64,000 nucleotides of DNA from Parus major (lineage: Eukaryota; Chordata; Aves; Passeriformes; Paridae): positions 89,390,230 to 89,454,229 of the forward strand of contig NC_031768.1 of the NCBI RefSeq assembly GCF_001522545.3, read 5' to 3'. The notes below the pieces were generated by a model, which saw only the letters and a program-made list of their open reading frames with translations, searched no databases and had not been told where the DNA came from. Numbering within the stretch: the stretch's first letter is position 1; each line of letters begins with the position of its first letter. Shown one piece after another: positions 1 through 13,900 of this stretch. The position numbers were made by a program, and so were the translations under genes.

Positions 1-1090
1 ATCTCTGGGTTCACATCAGGGCTTATATTTGTGAATCCACAGACTCTTGGAAAACAAATTAAACAAGTCCGATGGAAACTGACCTGTTCATTCCTACCCA
101 CTATAACACACTTTCTTGAAGGCTGGGCATAGCCCTGACAACTTCTTCCTCTCAGCAACGGGAGCTGTCACTTCAAATTATTTGTGGTGCTAAAATCCAG
201 AGTTTGTAAGAGCGCCAAAGGAAGGACATGTGGAGCATGGGTTTTGTCCACAGTATTCTGGACACCTTTGTACTCAGCATTGCTGCTACTTCCCACGTTG
301 TTTTAAACTCTCGGCTGGTACACGCAAACTGATTTTGTTTGTGTTTCTTCCAGTCTAAGATGACCAGAGACTTTTGTGTGCATGAAGTGTTTTAAACAGG
401 TGTGAGGTTGCTATTCCCTTATTTTTGGCTTCTCTATGCATCATAAGGAAGAAAGTCTGCTTCTTAAGCCTGGACTTAGTCAAGGCAAAAGTTCCCTTGG
501 GTTGTGAATCTTCTCATTGTTACATCACACATAGCTGCTGCTTCTTCTGATGCTTACTGACTACACCGATGTTAACCCATGTTCAAAGAGCAATGAACTG
601 AAATCACAGATCCCGACTTGCCTGTTTGTCTATGTACAGTACAACAGGGGTCAGCTCCATGTCGATCAATGACCGACATCAGACCGCTTCGCCTGACGTA
701 CTTGTGTCTTACTGATTAACTCCTGCCAATGCCCTGGCTCGAGACCAAGGCTGTCTTTTCGCACCCAGGCAAGGCCATGCCCTGAGGTACTTCTGGGAAT
801 ATCTCCGTCCTGGTGCTCCACGGCTTGGGTTGGAAGGGACCTCAGAGATCGCTCAGTTCCAGCCTCCCTGTTCTGCAGGGACCAAAGCAGATCAGCCCTT
901 GGACAAAACACCCGCTGACAGGGGATGCTGGGCCAGGCTCCCCCAGCAGCTGCCAACCACAGAGAGCCATGGGTCACACGGGCTCAGGCAGCACCCCTCC
1001 TTCGGGCTCCGAGGATGACCAAAAGGGGCAGAGGAAAGGATATGGTTTAATTTAACACTTAGCAGCTTTGGTGTCCCTTGCTCGGCGTAA
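1..1090. other. intergenic DNA upstream of LRRC58
   Basis: No exon, RNA gene or intact mobile element is recognisable here apart from a short antisense CR1 3' end near 822. The sequence is AT-moderate until about 800 and becomes GC-rich toward the LRRC58 CpG island. In other vertebrates FSTL1 lies upstream of LRRC58 in the same orientation; no FSTL1 coding sequence is seen, so its end is expected beyond the left edge. Confidence 0.5.
822..905 (-). mobile_element. CR1 LINE 3'-end fragment
   Basis: The stretch GGGTTGGAAGGGACCTCAGA followed by a GTTCCAGCC-like segment is the reverse complement of the typical avian CR1 3' end. Similarity fades after about 905, so this is a short degraded piece. 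It sits just outside the LRRC58 CpG island. Confidence 0.6.
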
Positions 1091-1318
1091 CACACTTGGC
1101 AGGGAGCAGGTGGCACTTCCAGCCGGCGGTTCCGCATCAGCCCGGCAGGCCAGGCCCGCCGGGTTCGGACTGTGGCGGTACCCGGGGCGAGCAGCGGGAC
1201 CGGGGCAGCCGCGGGGCCGCCTCCAGCCCCCCCTGCGCGCCGCCCTCCCGTGCTCGTTCCGGGGCCGCCGAACGCCCCCTCTCCCTCCACCGCCCACCCG
1301 CAGGCGCCCCGCAACCTG

Positions 1319-1324
1319 TATAAG
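1319..1324 (+). promoter_or_regulatory. LRRC58: TATA-like box, LRRC58
   Basis: TATAAG in an otherwise almost pure GC context. A start site 25-30 bases downstream would fall near 1345-1355, giving a 5' UTR of about 125 bases. Many CpG-island promoters start without a TATA box, so its use is inferred. Confidence 0.4.
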
Positions 1325-1477
1325 CGCTCGCCTCTCTGCGGCCGCTGTGGCCTCGGCCGGGGGCGCGCCCGGGATCGAGCATGACGCGGGGGGCGGCGGG
1401 GCTATGCAGGTTCCGGGGCGGGGCGAGGCGCGCAGGGCCGGGGGTGACGCGCGGGGCCGTCAGTCGGTGCGGGCGGG

Positions 1478-1974
1478 ATGGCGGCGGCGGCGAGCGGGGA
1501 GGGCCCCGAGCTGGAGCCGGGACCGGAGCTGGCGATGGAGCCTGAGCCGGAGCCCGAGTCCGAGCCGGCGCTGGCGGCGGAGCTGTCGGCGCGGCGCAGC
1601 GCGGAGGCGCGGCGGCTGGTGCTGTCGCCGCGGCGGCTGTCGGGCCCGCTGCCCGCCGGGCTGTCGCAGTGGTTCCCGGCGCTGGAGGTGCTGGATGTGA
1701 GCGGGACGGGGCTGGCGGAGATGGGCGCGGAGCTGCTGTCCCTGCCGTGCCTCCACACGTTGCTGGCCAAGAACAATCGGCTCGGCGGGCCCGGCTCGCT
1801 GCCCAAGGGGTTGGGGCAGGCGCCGCTCGCCCGCTCCCTCCGCGTCCTCAACCTCAGCGGGAACCGCTTCTCCGAGGTGCCGCCCGAGCTGCTGCAGGTC
1901 CGCGGGCTGCGCAGCCTCAGCCTCGGCGGCAACCGGCTCCACAGCATCCCGCCCGACATCCAGGAGCTCCGCAG
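1478..1974 (+). CDS. LRRC58: LRRC58 coding exon 1
   Basis: Residues 1-165 plus two bases of codon 166. The exon encodes the low-complexity acidic N-terminus with repeated Glu-Pro and the first four or so LRRs. The donor is GCAG|GTGAGG. Without splicing the frame stops two codons later, which supports the donor. The exon lies wholly inside the CpG island. Confidence 0.93.
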
Positions 1975-4900
1975 GTGAGGGACGGGCCCCGCGGGAACAG
2001 GGACCGCCCCGGCAAGCCCAACCGGGTTTTCTGCCACGTTCCTCGGGGGGTCAGTTCTCTCCAGCCTCAGGTAGTCTCCAAGCACTGCTGCCGCGAGTGT
2101 GGCTCTTCCTCTTCATCATGTTGAGTTACCAAAACTCCAGGATGCTATTTACCTCATCCACATATATAAAAATATCTGAAGGGTGGCTGTTGAGGATAAA
2201 GGCAGGCTCTTGGTGGTGCCAAGCAATAGGACAAGAGGCAGCAGGCAGAAAATGATGATGCACAGGAAGTTCCTCCTAAGCAGGAGGGAGAACTTTACTG
2301 TGGAGGTGACCAACCACTGGAACAGACTTGCCCAGAGTGGTTGTGGAGTCTCCCTAACCAGAGGTATTCCAGTGGGCACAATTCTGTGCCATGTGCTCTA
2401 GGATGACCCTGCTTGAGCAGGGAGGTTGGAACAGGGGCCCTGCTGCGGTCCCTTCCAACCCAACCAATCCTGTGTATTGTTCAGGCAACGATGGGCCTGC
2501 TGTGCTCACAAACTGGGTGACTCCTGGCACTGCCCAGTCCCTGGACTGCCCTGGCAGCCCCTGTGCCCCTAGTGCAGAGCTGCTCTCCTGGTGGTGGTGT
2601 GGTTGGTGTGAGTGTTGGCATGAGGAAGGCTCTCCATGGTTTTCCTCTCATGCACATCTCTGGGTGACAGTGAGATAAACCCCCTGTGTCCTGCAGCTCA
2701 CGGGTGTGCGATGGGTTGCTCAGGAGGATAAAAGATGTGTTTGTGGCTTGTGCAAACAACGAGGCCTTTCTGCCCATAGAGCTGTGGTCTCACTGGAGGC
2801 TTGCTGTCATGGATGAGGTTTTGCAGTGTTTCTCTCAGCTCACCGACCCGTGTAGATTTGACAGATACCGACAGACCCGAAGCATGGAGCCCCAGGCTGT
2901 GCTCAGGTACAGTGGTACATCTGGCTCTGGGGCTGTATCCGGCCACCGTGGGCTGGTCATACAGAAACTTACATCTCAATCACAGCAACTGGGAGCAGTG
3001 GTGAGGTGGGAACAGGCCCTAGACAGCACTGGCTATTGGCTGCCTGCATGGGCTGGGTACTCCTGAGGCCTGGTGTCATCCTGAGCAAGCAGGATGCTTG
3101 TTGTGGCTTAAGTGACACAGGCACCTCAGTGTGTTCTGCTGGATTCCCAAGCCTCAGGCTGGCCTCTGTGTGACTCTCTGCTAAGACATCTAAACTTTGT
3201 TTGCTCCAGCTCTTTGCCAAGGGATTTGCCAGACAGCCTCTCTTATGCAAATTCCAGCACCCTTGACCCTAAATACCTGGATTCACTCTGATGGCTCAGC
3301 AGAGCTCTACCCAGTGGAAGCACAGGATAGAGCACAAGTTCTGTGTGAAGTGATGTCTCCCATGGGGGTAGGTGGAAGGTACCAGAACAGTTTGAGTGCT
3401 GGTGGGGAACGGTTTTGTCTGCTGCAGTATAATACAATTGGGTTTGCAGCTTTTGTCCAGGTGGCATAGCATGTACCTGTTAAGGATTTGGAGCAATTCT
3501 GGGTTAAGCTGAGTTAAGCTCTCTGGGCTGAGACATGCTAGGAGACATTTTGAGTGATGGAGAATGTCCATATCTTTCTTGGCAGAGTTGCGATATATCC
3601 TGGGTTGGGGCTGTCATGAGGAAGAGGAAGCTCAGGTTTTTTTCTGTCGGGGAACAGATGCTTCAGGAATGAAAAAGGAAATGAGGCAAGGGAGAGGAGG
3701 CCAGTGGAGAAGGGTAGTTGCATGAGGAAGATGATCCACACTGTCTCCATAGCATGTCTGATAGCATCCAGGATGTGGCTGGGATCTGATTATTGCTCCC
3801 ACCTCTTAGTCAGAGGCTCCCTGCTGCTGTTTATATTGTCTCTGTGGGTTGTGTGTTTTTTTCTCTTTCATTTTTCCCCAAGAAAGCAAACCTCAGCCCT
3901 GCTTGTCTTCTGTGATGTCCCTAGGAAGGTACTGGGCTGTGTGGCACCACGCATGGTGCCTGAGCAGGCACCTGTGCTCCATGCTGCACCTCTGTCACTT
4001 GCTTTGTTCCTCTGACCTGGCCTGAAGCAGGGCTCCTTGTTGTCCTGTCATGCAGCTTTTTTTGGACTGGTCATTCCCGAACCCCCAGAGGGAGAATTTG
4101 GAGAGAGCAAATGCAGACAAAGCTGTCGAACTCTCTGTTCCTCATTGCGAAGTGATGTGTTGGGTGGAAAAGTTACACTTTGACACAGCTTCTGTCTGCT
4201 GCCTTCATCACCACTGCTACCTCACTGAACTTCTGCTAACATGTCAACATGATATAATTGAACTTTAGCTCAAGATAGCAAATCTGTGCCCCACCAGGGG
4301 ACTGCTTAAGTAATAAAAGGGAGCTGCACACAGCTTTGCCAGCACTGGGAGAAAACAACACTTTATAATGTGTTGTTCCTCCAGAGGGAATCCTGAATCT
4401 GTTCATTGGGACCCAGATAAGCAGTGACCCTTGCCAAACATTCTGTAGAAGGTACATTCTGGAGAGAAATTGCTGCCAGACTCTGCTTCTACCTGCTGGC
4501 AAGTGAGGTGTCCTCAGTGTGAGTGTGCTTGTTGTGGAAGTGGGAAAAATGAGCCTTAGCAAGGACAGAGCAGAGCCAGCTGTTACAGCACAGCAACACA
4601 GAGACCTCTGTTAGTTTCTGAGCTCTAGAAGTTGGAGGTGGGACCTGGTGTTGTGGCTTCTATTGACCTCACAGCTCAGTCTGCAAATGCCAGTCTTGCT
4701 GTTGCTGTCAAGCCAAGACCCTTTTTCCATGTGCAGTATCTCATAAAAATAATTTTATCTTAGGGGCTCTGAGACCACAGGGGAGTGCAGGCAGCACTCT
4801 TACTGATCAAGTTCCTCCTGCTGCTACTAGAGTACCTGAGACCAGCAGTTCTCTTCACGTGACCCTGGCAGCTTCCCATTTGCTCCAGTCACTGATTATA

Positions 4901-7900
4901 GAGCAGACCAGAGTAGCAGAAATCTAGAAATGCTTATTAGATTTCCAGGGAATGTCTGAACTGTGATGAGATTTTATTTATTTTTTTTTAAATACTCTTG
5001 GTAACTAAGCTTTATGTCTTTCCTCTGCACCCCTTAGTTTCCTGGTTTAGTTTTTGAAGGGACAGCATGTCAATTTTAGTGAAGGCCAGGAATTCAGCAG
5101 TATATAGTATATAGCTTTTTATAAAGTATAAAAAGCTGATGGGTCTGTGCTGCCAAAGGGAAAGGAACATGCTGGTGACTACAAATGCAAAGGTCCTGGA
5201 ACCAGAGGTATGTGCCATGCATTGTTACTCACAGGAATATAATAAATCCACCACTTCACACAGGCAGTATTTGGGTCAAGCATATTATGCAGAAACTTTT
5301 CCCTGGCATGTACCTGGTGACGTGGCAAGTTAATGAACTTGGTGATAAGAAGTCTTGTCTTCCTCCTCCTGGCTTCAGCCAATTGCCCCATCCTTGCCCA
5401 CACAAGTGTTTTGTGTGCAGTGTAAGATCCTGCATGAGAAGTGAATGCTGTGTTCCTGTTTATTTGTTATCTGCTGTTGTTGTGGAAGGACCACTAATAT
5501 ACTTGACATTTCCTTCGCATGGCTTCATAAGTGTGTGATCCTGATTGCTCTGGTGATGGCAATAGGATGATGCTGATCATAGCAAGCTGGCACCAGGGAT
5601 GAATAGCTTTTGCTTCATGTTTTCCATTAGGAAAAGTCAGTGCTGTTTCACTGTAGTTTCACTGTAAGCATCAAGTGTGACCATCAATAGCCTCGTGTAT
5701 TTCTGAGAAATGCATGTAATTGACCATGCTGAGGGTTTTTTCTTGATCATGTTGAGGCCCTGCCAGGTGCTTCTGTATGCTCAACATGCCCAGTTCCTGT
5801 CAGCTGGTGTGTCAGTACAGTGCAAGACCTGAGCATTGGCTCTTGCTGTGAATTTAGAGTGAGGAAAGCACCAGACATGTGAGAGCAGCCTTCTTTGCAT
5901 TGCTTTCCTGTTTGTTGCCAGATAAAATGCAAGTTTAGCATAGGCAGAGACAGGTGTTATCTTCTCTGTACTTCTCCTTGCTGACCTTGCTGTGTTTTCA
6001 GTGGGAGATGTTATGGTCGGTCACTCTCTCTCAGACTCAATTCACAGCCCTCAGAAGCTCCTGAGCTGTGATCTGCATAGAGATCCCACTGCTGCATTGG
6101 TTCTGTATATCCTCCCTCTGCTGATCCAACTGGGGATGCACTGTGGGGCAAGGTGTGTTACAGCTGCCAAGCCAGAAATGTGGCCATCTACTTGTGCCCA
6201 TCCTGGCACAAAATCTGTAGGGCAAATCTGGTAGATCATTGCTCTGATCTTCATGGTGCAGCTGAGTTTTGGCTTAAAGGGTGCAAGGTTTGCCCTGATC
6301 TGTGTGCAGGCCTGGGGAAAGGTCCTGTAAGTGTCCTGCAAAATTAATAATTCTCAAGGGCTTAACGAATGCAGCTGATACTCAAGTTTCCCATGGGAAT
6401 TTTGAGTTTAGTCATACTCTCCTAAGTGAATACTCTCATGCTCTGTAGAGCACCAGGATCAGGCAGAGCTTGGAAAAGACCCGTGTGTATTCCTTTCCTT
6501 CTTACTGGTATTCCTCTAATAAAGCCCGGTTGTACGAGGGCTGGGATCAAAGACCTCAAACGCCTAACTGGATTCATGCAAGGTTTGTGTAAAGGCTTAG
6601 ATGCATTGAAAACCAGAGTGATTGCTTTCATTCGTGGGTAGTATTAAGCATGTTAGACAAGCATACGCTTAAAGGACAGCTGTTAGTGTGGGAAAAAGGG
6701 CAAGCAGAGCTTTGATAAAGATACAGCATTAGGAAATCTGCTTGCTGTCTCCCTTCTTCTTCCCCTCTTCAAACGTTTTGCAAATAGTGTTCAGACGACC
6801 GTTTGATCTTAAATTTGCGTGTCAGCAAAGGCTATGCAGTTCTCTCAGGAATTAGCAAATCGTAGAACAGGGTTAACAGGAGTGTATTGTGGGCTGCTTT
6901 GAAATTCCTCCCTTGCATGAGCCTCAAAACTGCCCTGGAAATTTCTTGCTAAAAAGTTTATCTTAAAAAGACCCGGAGCTATTTCAGGCACCGTTTTGGT
7001 TTGGGTTTTTTTATATTACCTATTTAGATGCATCTGTTTGATGTCAGCTGTTAAATTTTATCCAAAGAAGCATCTGTGGGGAAACAGGGTGGATTGAAAA
7101 TTTGAGTATCTCCTATGCCTGCAGATATTATCCTCTTGAAATATGACTGTGGCAGTGCTGTGGTAATTGATAGGGTATAAAAAATGCCTCTAGTGCTTAG
7201 AGTGGCTCTTCTTATTTACTCGGTGTTTGGGGGCTTTGGATTTGATTTGTGCTAGATGATGACCTGAAAACATCAAGGACATACTCAAGCAAGAAGGTAC
7301 AGTCTCTTTACATATTAAACTTTGCTGCCACTCCCTGAATTGATCATAGTTGTTTGGGCATTTCTCCACTCCTTTCCTAGTAAGTAGAAGTATTGCCTAT
7401 TTTCATTGCCACCCTACAGCCCAGTGGTGTGAGAGAGGAGCACCACATGATGGGCTCAGCGATTAAGACTGGTCGTGCTGAGCAGGGGGCTGCTAGTTGT
7501 GAGGCTGAAAGGGGTTCTGGCCTTTTACAAGTGTATTTGTCAACATTGCTAAAAGGCAGGAGAGAAAGTGTCAACCCTCATTAGTAACTCTGTCACATGG
7601 TTGTTGGGGTTTTTTTCAGATTCTGTTGAGATTGATTTTGTTAGTGTTTTTCCCCTCTTGAAATTCAGTCAGCTGGAGTCTGTGTGGCAGGTTGAAAGTA
7701 AATCACTCATTCTAACTCAAAAAATTGGAACTGAGCTTATGTTTGATGATAGTTATCTCTGACTTTTCAAAGATTCTGGACTTTTGCAAGTGCGGAAAAA
7801 AATCCTGTTCTACCTCTGTGTACACAGCAGTTCACAAGACCTTAGCTGATCAATCAAAATGACTGTACAGATTAATGATTGTCAGAAGGACTAGGTCTAA

Positions 7901-10900
7901 GTGTGAAAGGTTAGTTAGAAGCATTCACTAAGCTCAGTGCCATCCTTGCTGTGATCCTCGTGCTGGGTGAATGTTGTGGATTGCCTTACTTGCAGGCTCT
8001 TGTGTGAAGAGGGCAGAGCTGCGCAGTGCCTTTGCTTGTCTTACCAAGCAGCAAACTGCCCTGCCCTGAGTAGGACAACTCGAGAGCCAGAATCAGCTGT
8101 GCCTTCAGATACAGGCTTAGTATGAGTGTGACATGAGAATCAGGCCAGCAGCAGATGAGCTGGGAGCAAACTGCATCCCAGTGCTGTGCTCAGAGCTCTT
8201 GATAAAAGGGTTCTGCCTCTTGAAAATCCTTTCCTGTACTGTGATTAGCTTTGTTCAGACTGTTCTTGACACTTTATTTTGATGCAGAAATGGCTGCTGT
8301 TAATTTCTTCACCTTGCTTAGCCAAGACTAGGCTAGATCCTTCTTCCTAGCAAATTGTACTTTGAGGGATGGGAGTTACGGATTTTGTTTTCCTGCTGAG
8401 CAATGTTTCAGTGGAAGCTATAAGAATATCTTTCCTGTGTTTTAAATAAGTTCCTTTGTAGCTTCAGAACCTCCTCCCTGTGGTTTTTTAATAAATTAAT
8501 CATCTAATTAATGCCATAATTTGGTGTGTAAATTCTGAATTTGCTATACTAGACTGGGCCCCATGAATTTTTAGTCTACTGACCCCAAAAAGGTGATTCA
8601 GAAGATGAGTAAAAAGAAAACATTTTTAAGAAGCATTTTGTTGCCAGTGAAGGAGTTATCTTATTTAGTGGGTTTTTAGTTAGAGACAGTTTGTATTCTG
8701 ATGTTAGGTCTTTATATCCTTCCTGGTATGACTAAGCGTTCTCATTATGGGCTTTACAAAGAACAGATTTGAAGCTGTAAGAAGTTTGTAGGCAGTTTTT
8801 TTGCACACACAGTTTGAACAGTAGGCTGCTCTTGAAACATATGCATTTTATGACTTGAAATGATATCCCAAAACATTTTTACTGTATAACTTGTGCACTC
8901 TTCTTCCATGTTAGGAGATGTTTTTATGCCATGTTACTTTGCAGACATTAGTGTCCTCAAACACAAAGGATAAGGAGGTAATTATTCGCTTTTCCTAGGA
9001 AGTGCAAACTTGTACACATCTAAACCTTGTTTAAATACTGAAATCCACATTGCTAGAATTCCCTTGCCCAACAGCTTTTGGTGTGGGCTCCAGCAATGGT
9101 ATGGAGTTAGAAATTGTATGGAACTGTATACTCAGCAGTTAAGTCCCTAGGGAGAGCCAAGCAGCCTAAATCCACCTCAGGAGACAATGGAGGTTTGAAG
9201 GAGGAATTTTGGTTAAAACTCAGGGCTTTGTTAGTGGATCAAAAGTTAATTAAAAATAATCTCTCCTTGACATGGTCTCTGCACAGCAGCCTTCCTCCTC
9301 CCCCCACTCCTCAACATACAGGTTGTCTGAGTAGAAGAGAGGTTAAGGTTACTTTGAAGCTGTGGCAATTGGTGGTGGTTTTTCACTGTGCATTTTCTTG
9401 CACATTCGGAGCAACCTCCAAATGTGCTGTCCCACTTGGTCTGTAGTTACTGCCTTCCATATAATCAAATTCAGTTTAAGGCTTAATTTTCTGTCCACTT
9501 TGCCCAATTTCAATTATTTAGCTTGCCTTTGACATACTCCAGAAATACAAGGGAATCCAGGGAAAGCTGAGCCCTGCGAGCATGTGTGTTGCAAAGGTCT
9601 GTCATTCTGTCCTTCGCTGTTGGGCACGTGCATTTGTGCTGCAGTAGTGGCCTCTGTAGCCCAAGCAGATGCTGTCATTGGATCTCTGGGGTTCAAGTTT
9701 CTTTCAAGAACTGAGTGAAATAGACTCTCTCTGCTGTTCTCCTGCTCCATCCCAGGGGAAGTCTCGGGGGGAACTACTCTGTGCTCCACATATGCTGTGG
9801 CACAGTTTCAGGGCTCAGACCTTGTCTGGGTGGACCACCGTGTCCCTTGGGTGCTCTGTTCCTGTGTTTCTGTGCCAGTTGTATCCATGGCATTTCTCAT
9901 TGCTGGGGTGAGATGAAGGTGTCTCCTACTCCAAGGAAGTTATAACCTATACTTAAAGAAAGGCTGTTGGAGCCTGGATGAGTTCACTTTCCCTGGCCTG
10001 TGGGCAATGCTTGCTGGATTAGAGAAGGCCAAGGTGCATTATAGTTAGGCAACCTGAGAGTGTGTTGGAGATACTGAACCAGGACTGTGGGATCCACCTT
10101 TTTCAAACATGGGAAAAAGTCATGGCTGGGCTGTGATTAGCAAGAAGTACCCAAACTGAGCCTGCCTTTGTTCCTCTTTCAGACAACATCTGAGAACAGG
10201 GAAAGAAAGATACTTGAGTCTATGGAATGGGGACTTGAGGCTGTTATGTCAGAGACAAATGCTTGCCAATTTTTCTTCCTAGAAGGGCAGAGATGCACAG
10301 CATCCACCTGCCAGAAGGGACCTAGTGCCTCTCTCTGTTCCTGCCTCCGATCCACTGTTTTTTCACAGGACATCCAGTGATTCTTTTATTTGGGCCCAAA
10401 CTGCAGTGAGGCCCAGCTATGGTTTCTGGTAGCTTTGGGCTTCATGACTTCAGAGCAGTGAAATCAGTCTCTTTGAGAAATTGTGTACTCGTGTGACTTA
10501 GGTGCACTCGGTGCTGTTGCAGCTGTGGTGTTGTGTGTGAATTGTATCAAAGGGGGACTGGCTGCCTCTGACTAATGCTGAAAGGTTCCAGTTAGTCACC
10601 GAGGAGTCAGGTGATTCCACGAAGAGTGACTAGTGCTGGTGCAGGGCCAGGATTTCCAGGGAGAAACACTGTGCTCGTGCTTCACTCCTGCTGAGACTGA
10701 GAGCTTCCACTGGCTGCAACAGGATCTGTGGCAGACCCTGTGTGTGCAGGCTGCATATCCTCGGAAATAGGAGCAGGAGCTTTGCATAAGGGGCTGGTGT
10801 AGGAATACACAGGTGCCTACCTGCAGGTGGAATGGTGACTGCAGGAGTCTGGAGGTAAAATCTCAACATTATCTATTGTGAAACAGCAGCTCTGTTGTAA

Positions 10901-13900
10901 TTTTCATGTGCAACTCAGCTTTTTTTTTCTTGCTCTCAGCAAATTATCTCATAGGTAATCATCTGTCAGTTTCCTTTAAGAAATATAGCAGCTGTGAAAA
11001 CCTAGGTATTAAATGAAACTTGAAATCAATGAAATAATGCACTCTTTTCTCTTCTGTTTTTCAGTTTAGAGTTTCTGTACCTTGGAGGGAATTTCATTAC
11101 GGCAATTCCACCTGAATTAGCAAAACTGCCTTCTCTAAGGTATCTAGTTCTGTGTGACAACAAGATCCAGAGCATTCCACCTCAGCTGGCACAGTGAGTA
11201 TTTACTGTCATCAACCACCAGCTGTAATTAACTCTTTGAACTTTTCCTTCTGTGAAGAAAATAGGGAGGACCTATTTGTCCTTTAGTTTAATGTGTCTGG
11301 ATTTGAAAAAGAATGTCCTTGGCATGGTGCACTGCAGGCAGACCATGAATATATGATCTGGAAAACTCAATGAAAGGGTTATGTTAAAAACCATCACTAA
11401 GATTGCACCTTAGAGTGAATTATTAGATTTGTATAGAGGACCCTGAAAAGTACCTGGGCAACTCAGAAAAGATAAATTGCTACCTTAAGAGGTGAGAATG
11501 GTACTGTTTTATTAGTAATGAATGCTTGGTGGGTTTTGCCTTTCACCCAAAACCTTTTAATGTGTACTTTTGTCTGGTACTGTTCCCTTGGCATTCCTTA
11601 CCTTAGGATCTCAGAGTATTTGTGTGATCCTACAGTACAGTTTTAGTGGCTAAGTTACTGCTTTACCTGTTCATAATGGGGGGAAAGAGGACACTGCAGT
11701 TTAGTATGTGTAACCTAAGGAACATGGAAGGTGTAGCTGTAACCCTAAAAAAACTGAGCATGGAATTCTCCAAGCAGGAATTTGATGGTGTAGTGGGATT
11801 ATTCTTAAAGTACACTGTCTTGTAACTTTTACAAGTTTGGGAGCAGCCTTGGATGCTGTGCTGGAGCATTTCTTTGTGCTTCCTGAGAGGGGAAAGCCGT
11901 GTCCAAAAGCAAAAATTGCTTGTCCCCTGTGCTGCTGCTAGCCTGGCCTGACCTCACTCAGATCTGGTGGTATCAGCGCGAGGTGGTGCAGCCGCAAGCA
12001 ATGAAAACATGGGGCTTTCCAAGGCTGGCTGCCTCCCAGCAATCATCTCTAATGCATGAGGCAGAGCAGGTGACTTATTCAGAGCACTGCATGGGACTGT
12101 TCCTGATGCATGCCCTCGGTACAAGGAAACGTGATGTCCCCTGAAAGCACTCAGTTTGTATACACTTTTGTTCTACCTTTCTTTGGGGGGTCTGTGTGGG
12201 GAATACCGGGAGGGATAGCGGCATGTTTGAGACTATGTTTCTTTAGCAGGTATTCTGGTGCTGAGCTGACTTTTAGTGCATTGTGTGTACTGGAGTAAGA
12301 ACAGTTCTTTTAGCATCAATTTATGTTTTAAAAGGGAGAAAAGCCAAAGAAAAAGAAATTGGTGGGATCAGGGAGAGTACTGCTTAATGCAGCTGTGGAG
12401 CAATTTTGCTTGCACATCTTGACAGGATATCCATCTCCATCCTTAGGCTGCATTCCCTGCGTTCCCTTAGCCTGCACAATAACCTGCTGACTTACCTTCC
12501 CCGAGAGATCCTTAACTTGGTTCACCTCGAAGAGCTGAGCTTGCGTGGGAACCCGCTGGTGGTGCGCTTTGTGCGTGACCTGACCTACAATCCCCCGAGC
12601 CTTCAGGAGCTGGCTGGACGCACGGTGAAAACTCGCAACGTTCCCTACGCTCCCAGCGATCTCCCAGACAGTCTTGTCCGGTACCTGAGCTTGGCCAGCA
12701 ACTGCCCCAATCCTAAATGCGGGGGTAAGTTCACCTTTACAGCTCTGCTTCCTGCTCTCAGCTGATGGATTCCTTTCCCTCCGACTTGCCCTGACTTTAT
12801 AAGCTCACTCAGGTTCAAAGTGTTATTTACTGCAGCCACATTCTGGCTGTATTGTCCTGGCTCCAGGTCTCCTGGAAACTTGTCTTTAAGGAGCCTTGTT
12901 CAGTTAGGAACAGCATTCAGAGTTGTAGCACTGGTTTACTGGATTTGCATGGGAATGTAAGACAGCACTTGTGTCAGAGTCTTTGTAGCTCATCCCAGCA
13001 CTCCACTGTAGTTTTATGGTTTGAAGTTTCTGATCCATTTGCCCTGAAATAGCTCAAAGCAAGTAATGGACAGCAGAACTTTTGCCCACACTCTTGCTGA
13101 AACGGTGAGCATCATTTCTGGGTGGAAAAGAGGAGAGTGGCTCTAGTGCTTAGCAGTTACCAACAGCAACTTGTTTAGCTCTAGCTTGGGACCACTAGCC
13201 TGTAGTTCTTGGAAGAAGAGGACTTTATAATAAACAGCCTGGAATATATACGGTTTAATTTGGCTCAATGCTTAATCTTTAACCAGAGTAAATTACCTGC
13301 ACATTTAGCATTTAGAAGCTTAAGGAGGAAAAAAAATCATTAATTAGTATCTACCCTGTAGTCATAATGCAAGCTGTTATCTTCTTACACGACAGTATCA
13401 AAGCATGCTCCATAAACAAAGATGGAAGGGTTGGGACATAGATTGGGAGGGAAAGAAAAGTTTCTTTTTTTAAGAGTATTGCACAGCTTGGGTAACAGTG
13501 GATTGGTTTTGTGCTTTTTCACTATGCCTTAGGAACTCGCACAGTACTGCAGCATTGCTCTAGCACTGCAGGAGAAAAGCTTACTCCTGACCAGCCAGGA
13601 CTTAAAACACTGCTGGAAACTTCTGAAAATGTCAGCGTCTAAAATCACTTGCTGTGACAGGAAGAGAACATAATTGTGTGTTACAGCAAGACTGTTGCCA
13701 TGGAAAGTAGCATCCAAGCTCAGCATGGTGGCTTCACTCAAGCAGAAGAAAAGTAGAGCTGTGAAGGTCTATTTGTGAATGCATTTTACTAGCTGGTAGA
13801 AGAGGTTTTACAAGTTTGAAAATAGAGTGCATTAATTCATTTGACATTTAAGAAGTTTGCAAATTCCCAGCCATTCTCCCTAATGGTTAGAAGAAATTGC

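Larger units (their letters stand above)
1095..2035 (+). promoter_or_regulatory. LRRC58: LRRC58 CpG-island promoter
   Basis: The interval is extremely GC-rich with dense CpG dinucleotides. It covers the 5' flank, the 5' UTR, all of coding exon 1 and the start of intron 1, as expected for a broadly expressed vertebrate gene. A TATA-like element lies at 1319. The base composition drops abruptly to ordinary sequence after about 2035. The boundaries were set by eye, not by a CpG calculation. Confidence 0.75.

Noticed and set aside
1068..2085. Long open frames on both strands overlapping LRRC58 exon 1
   Set aside because: They are shadows of the GC-rich exon and promoter. Only the frame starting at 1478 gives LRRs and splices to exon 2.
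2183..2401. 72-codon frame with FTVEVTNHWNRLAQSGCGVS
   Set aside because: Also CR1-derived; the same pseudo-peptide recurs in several copies.
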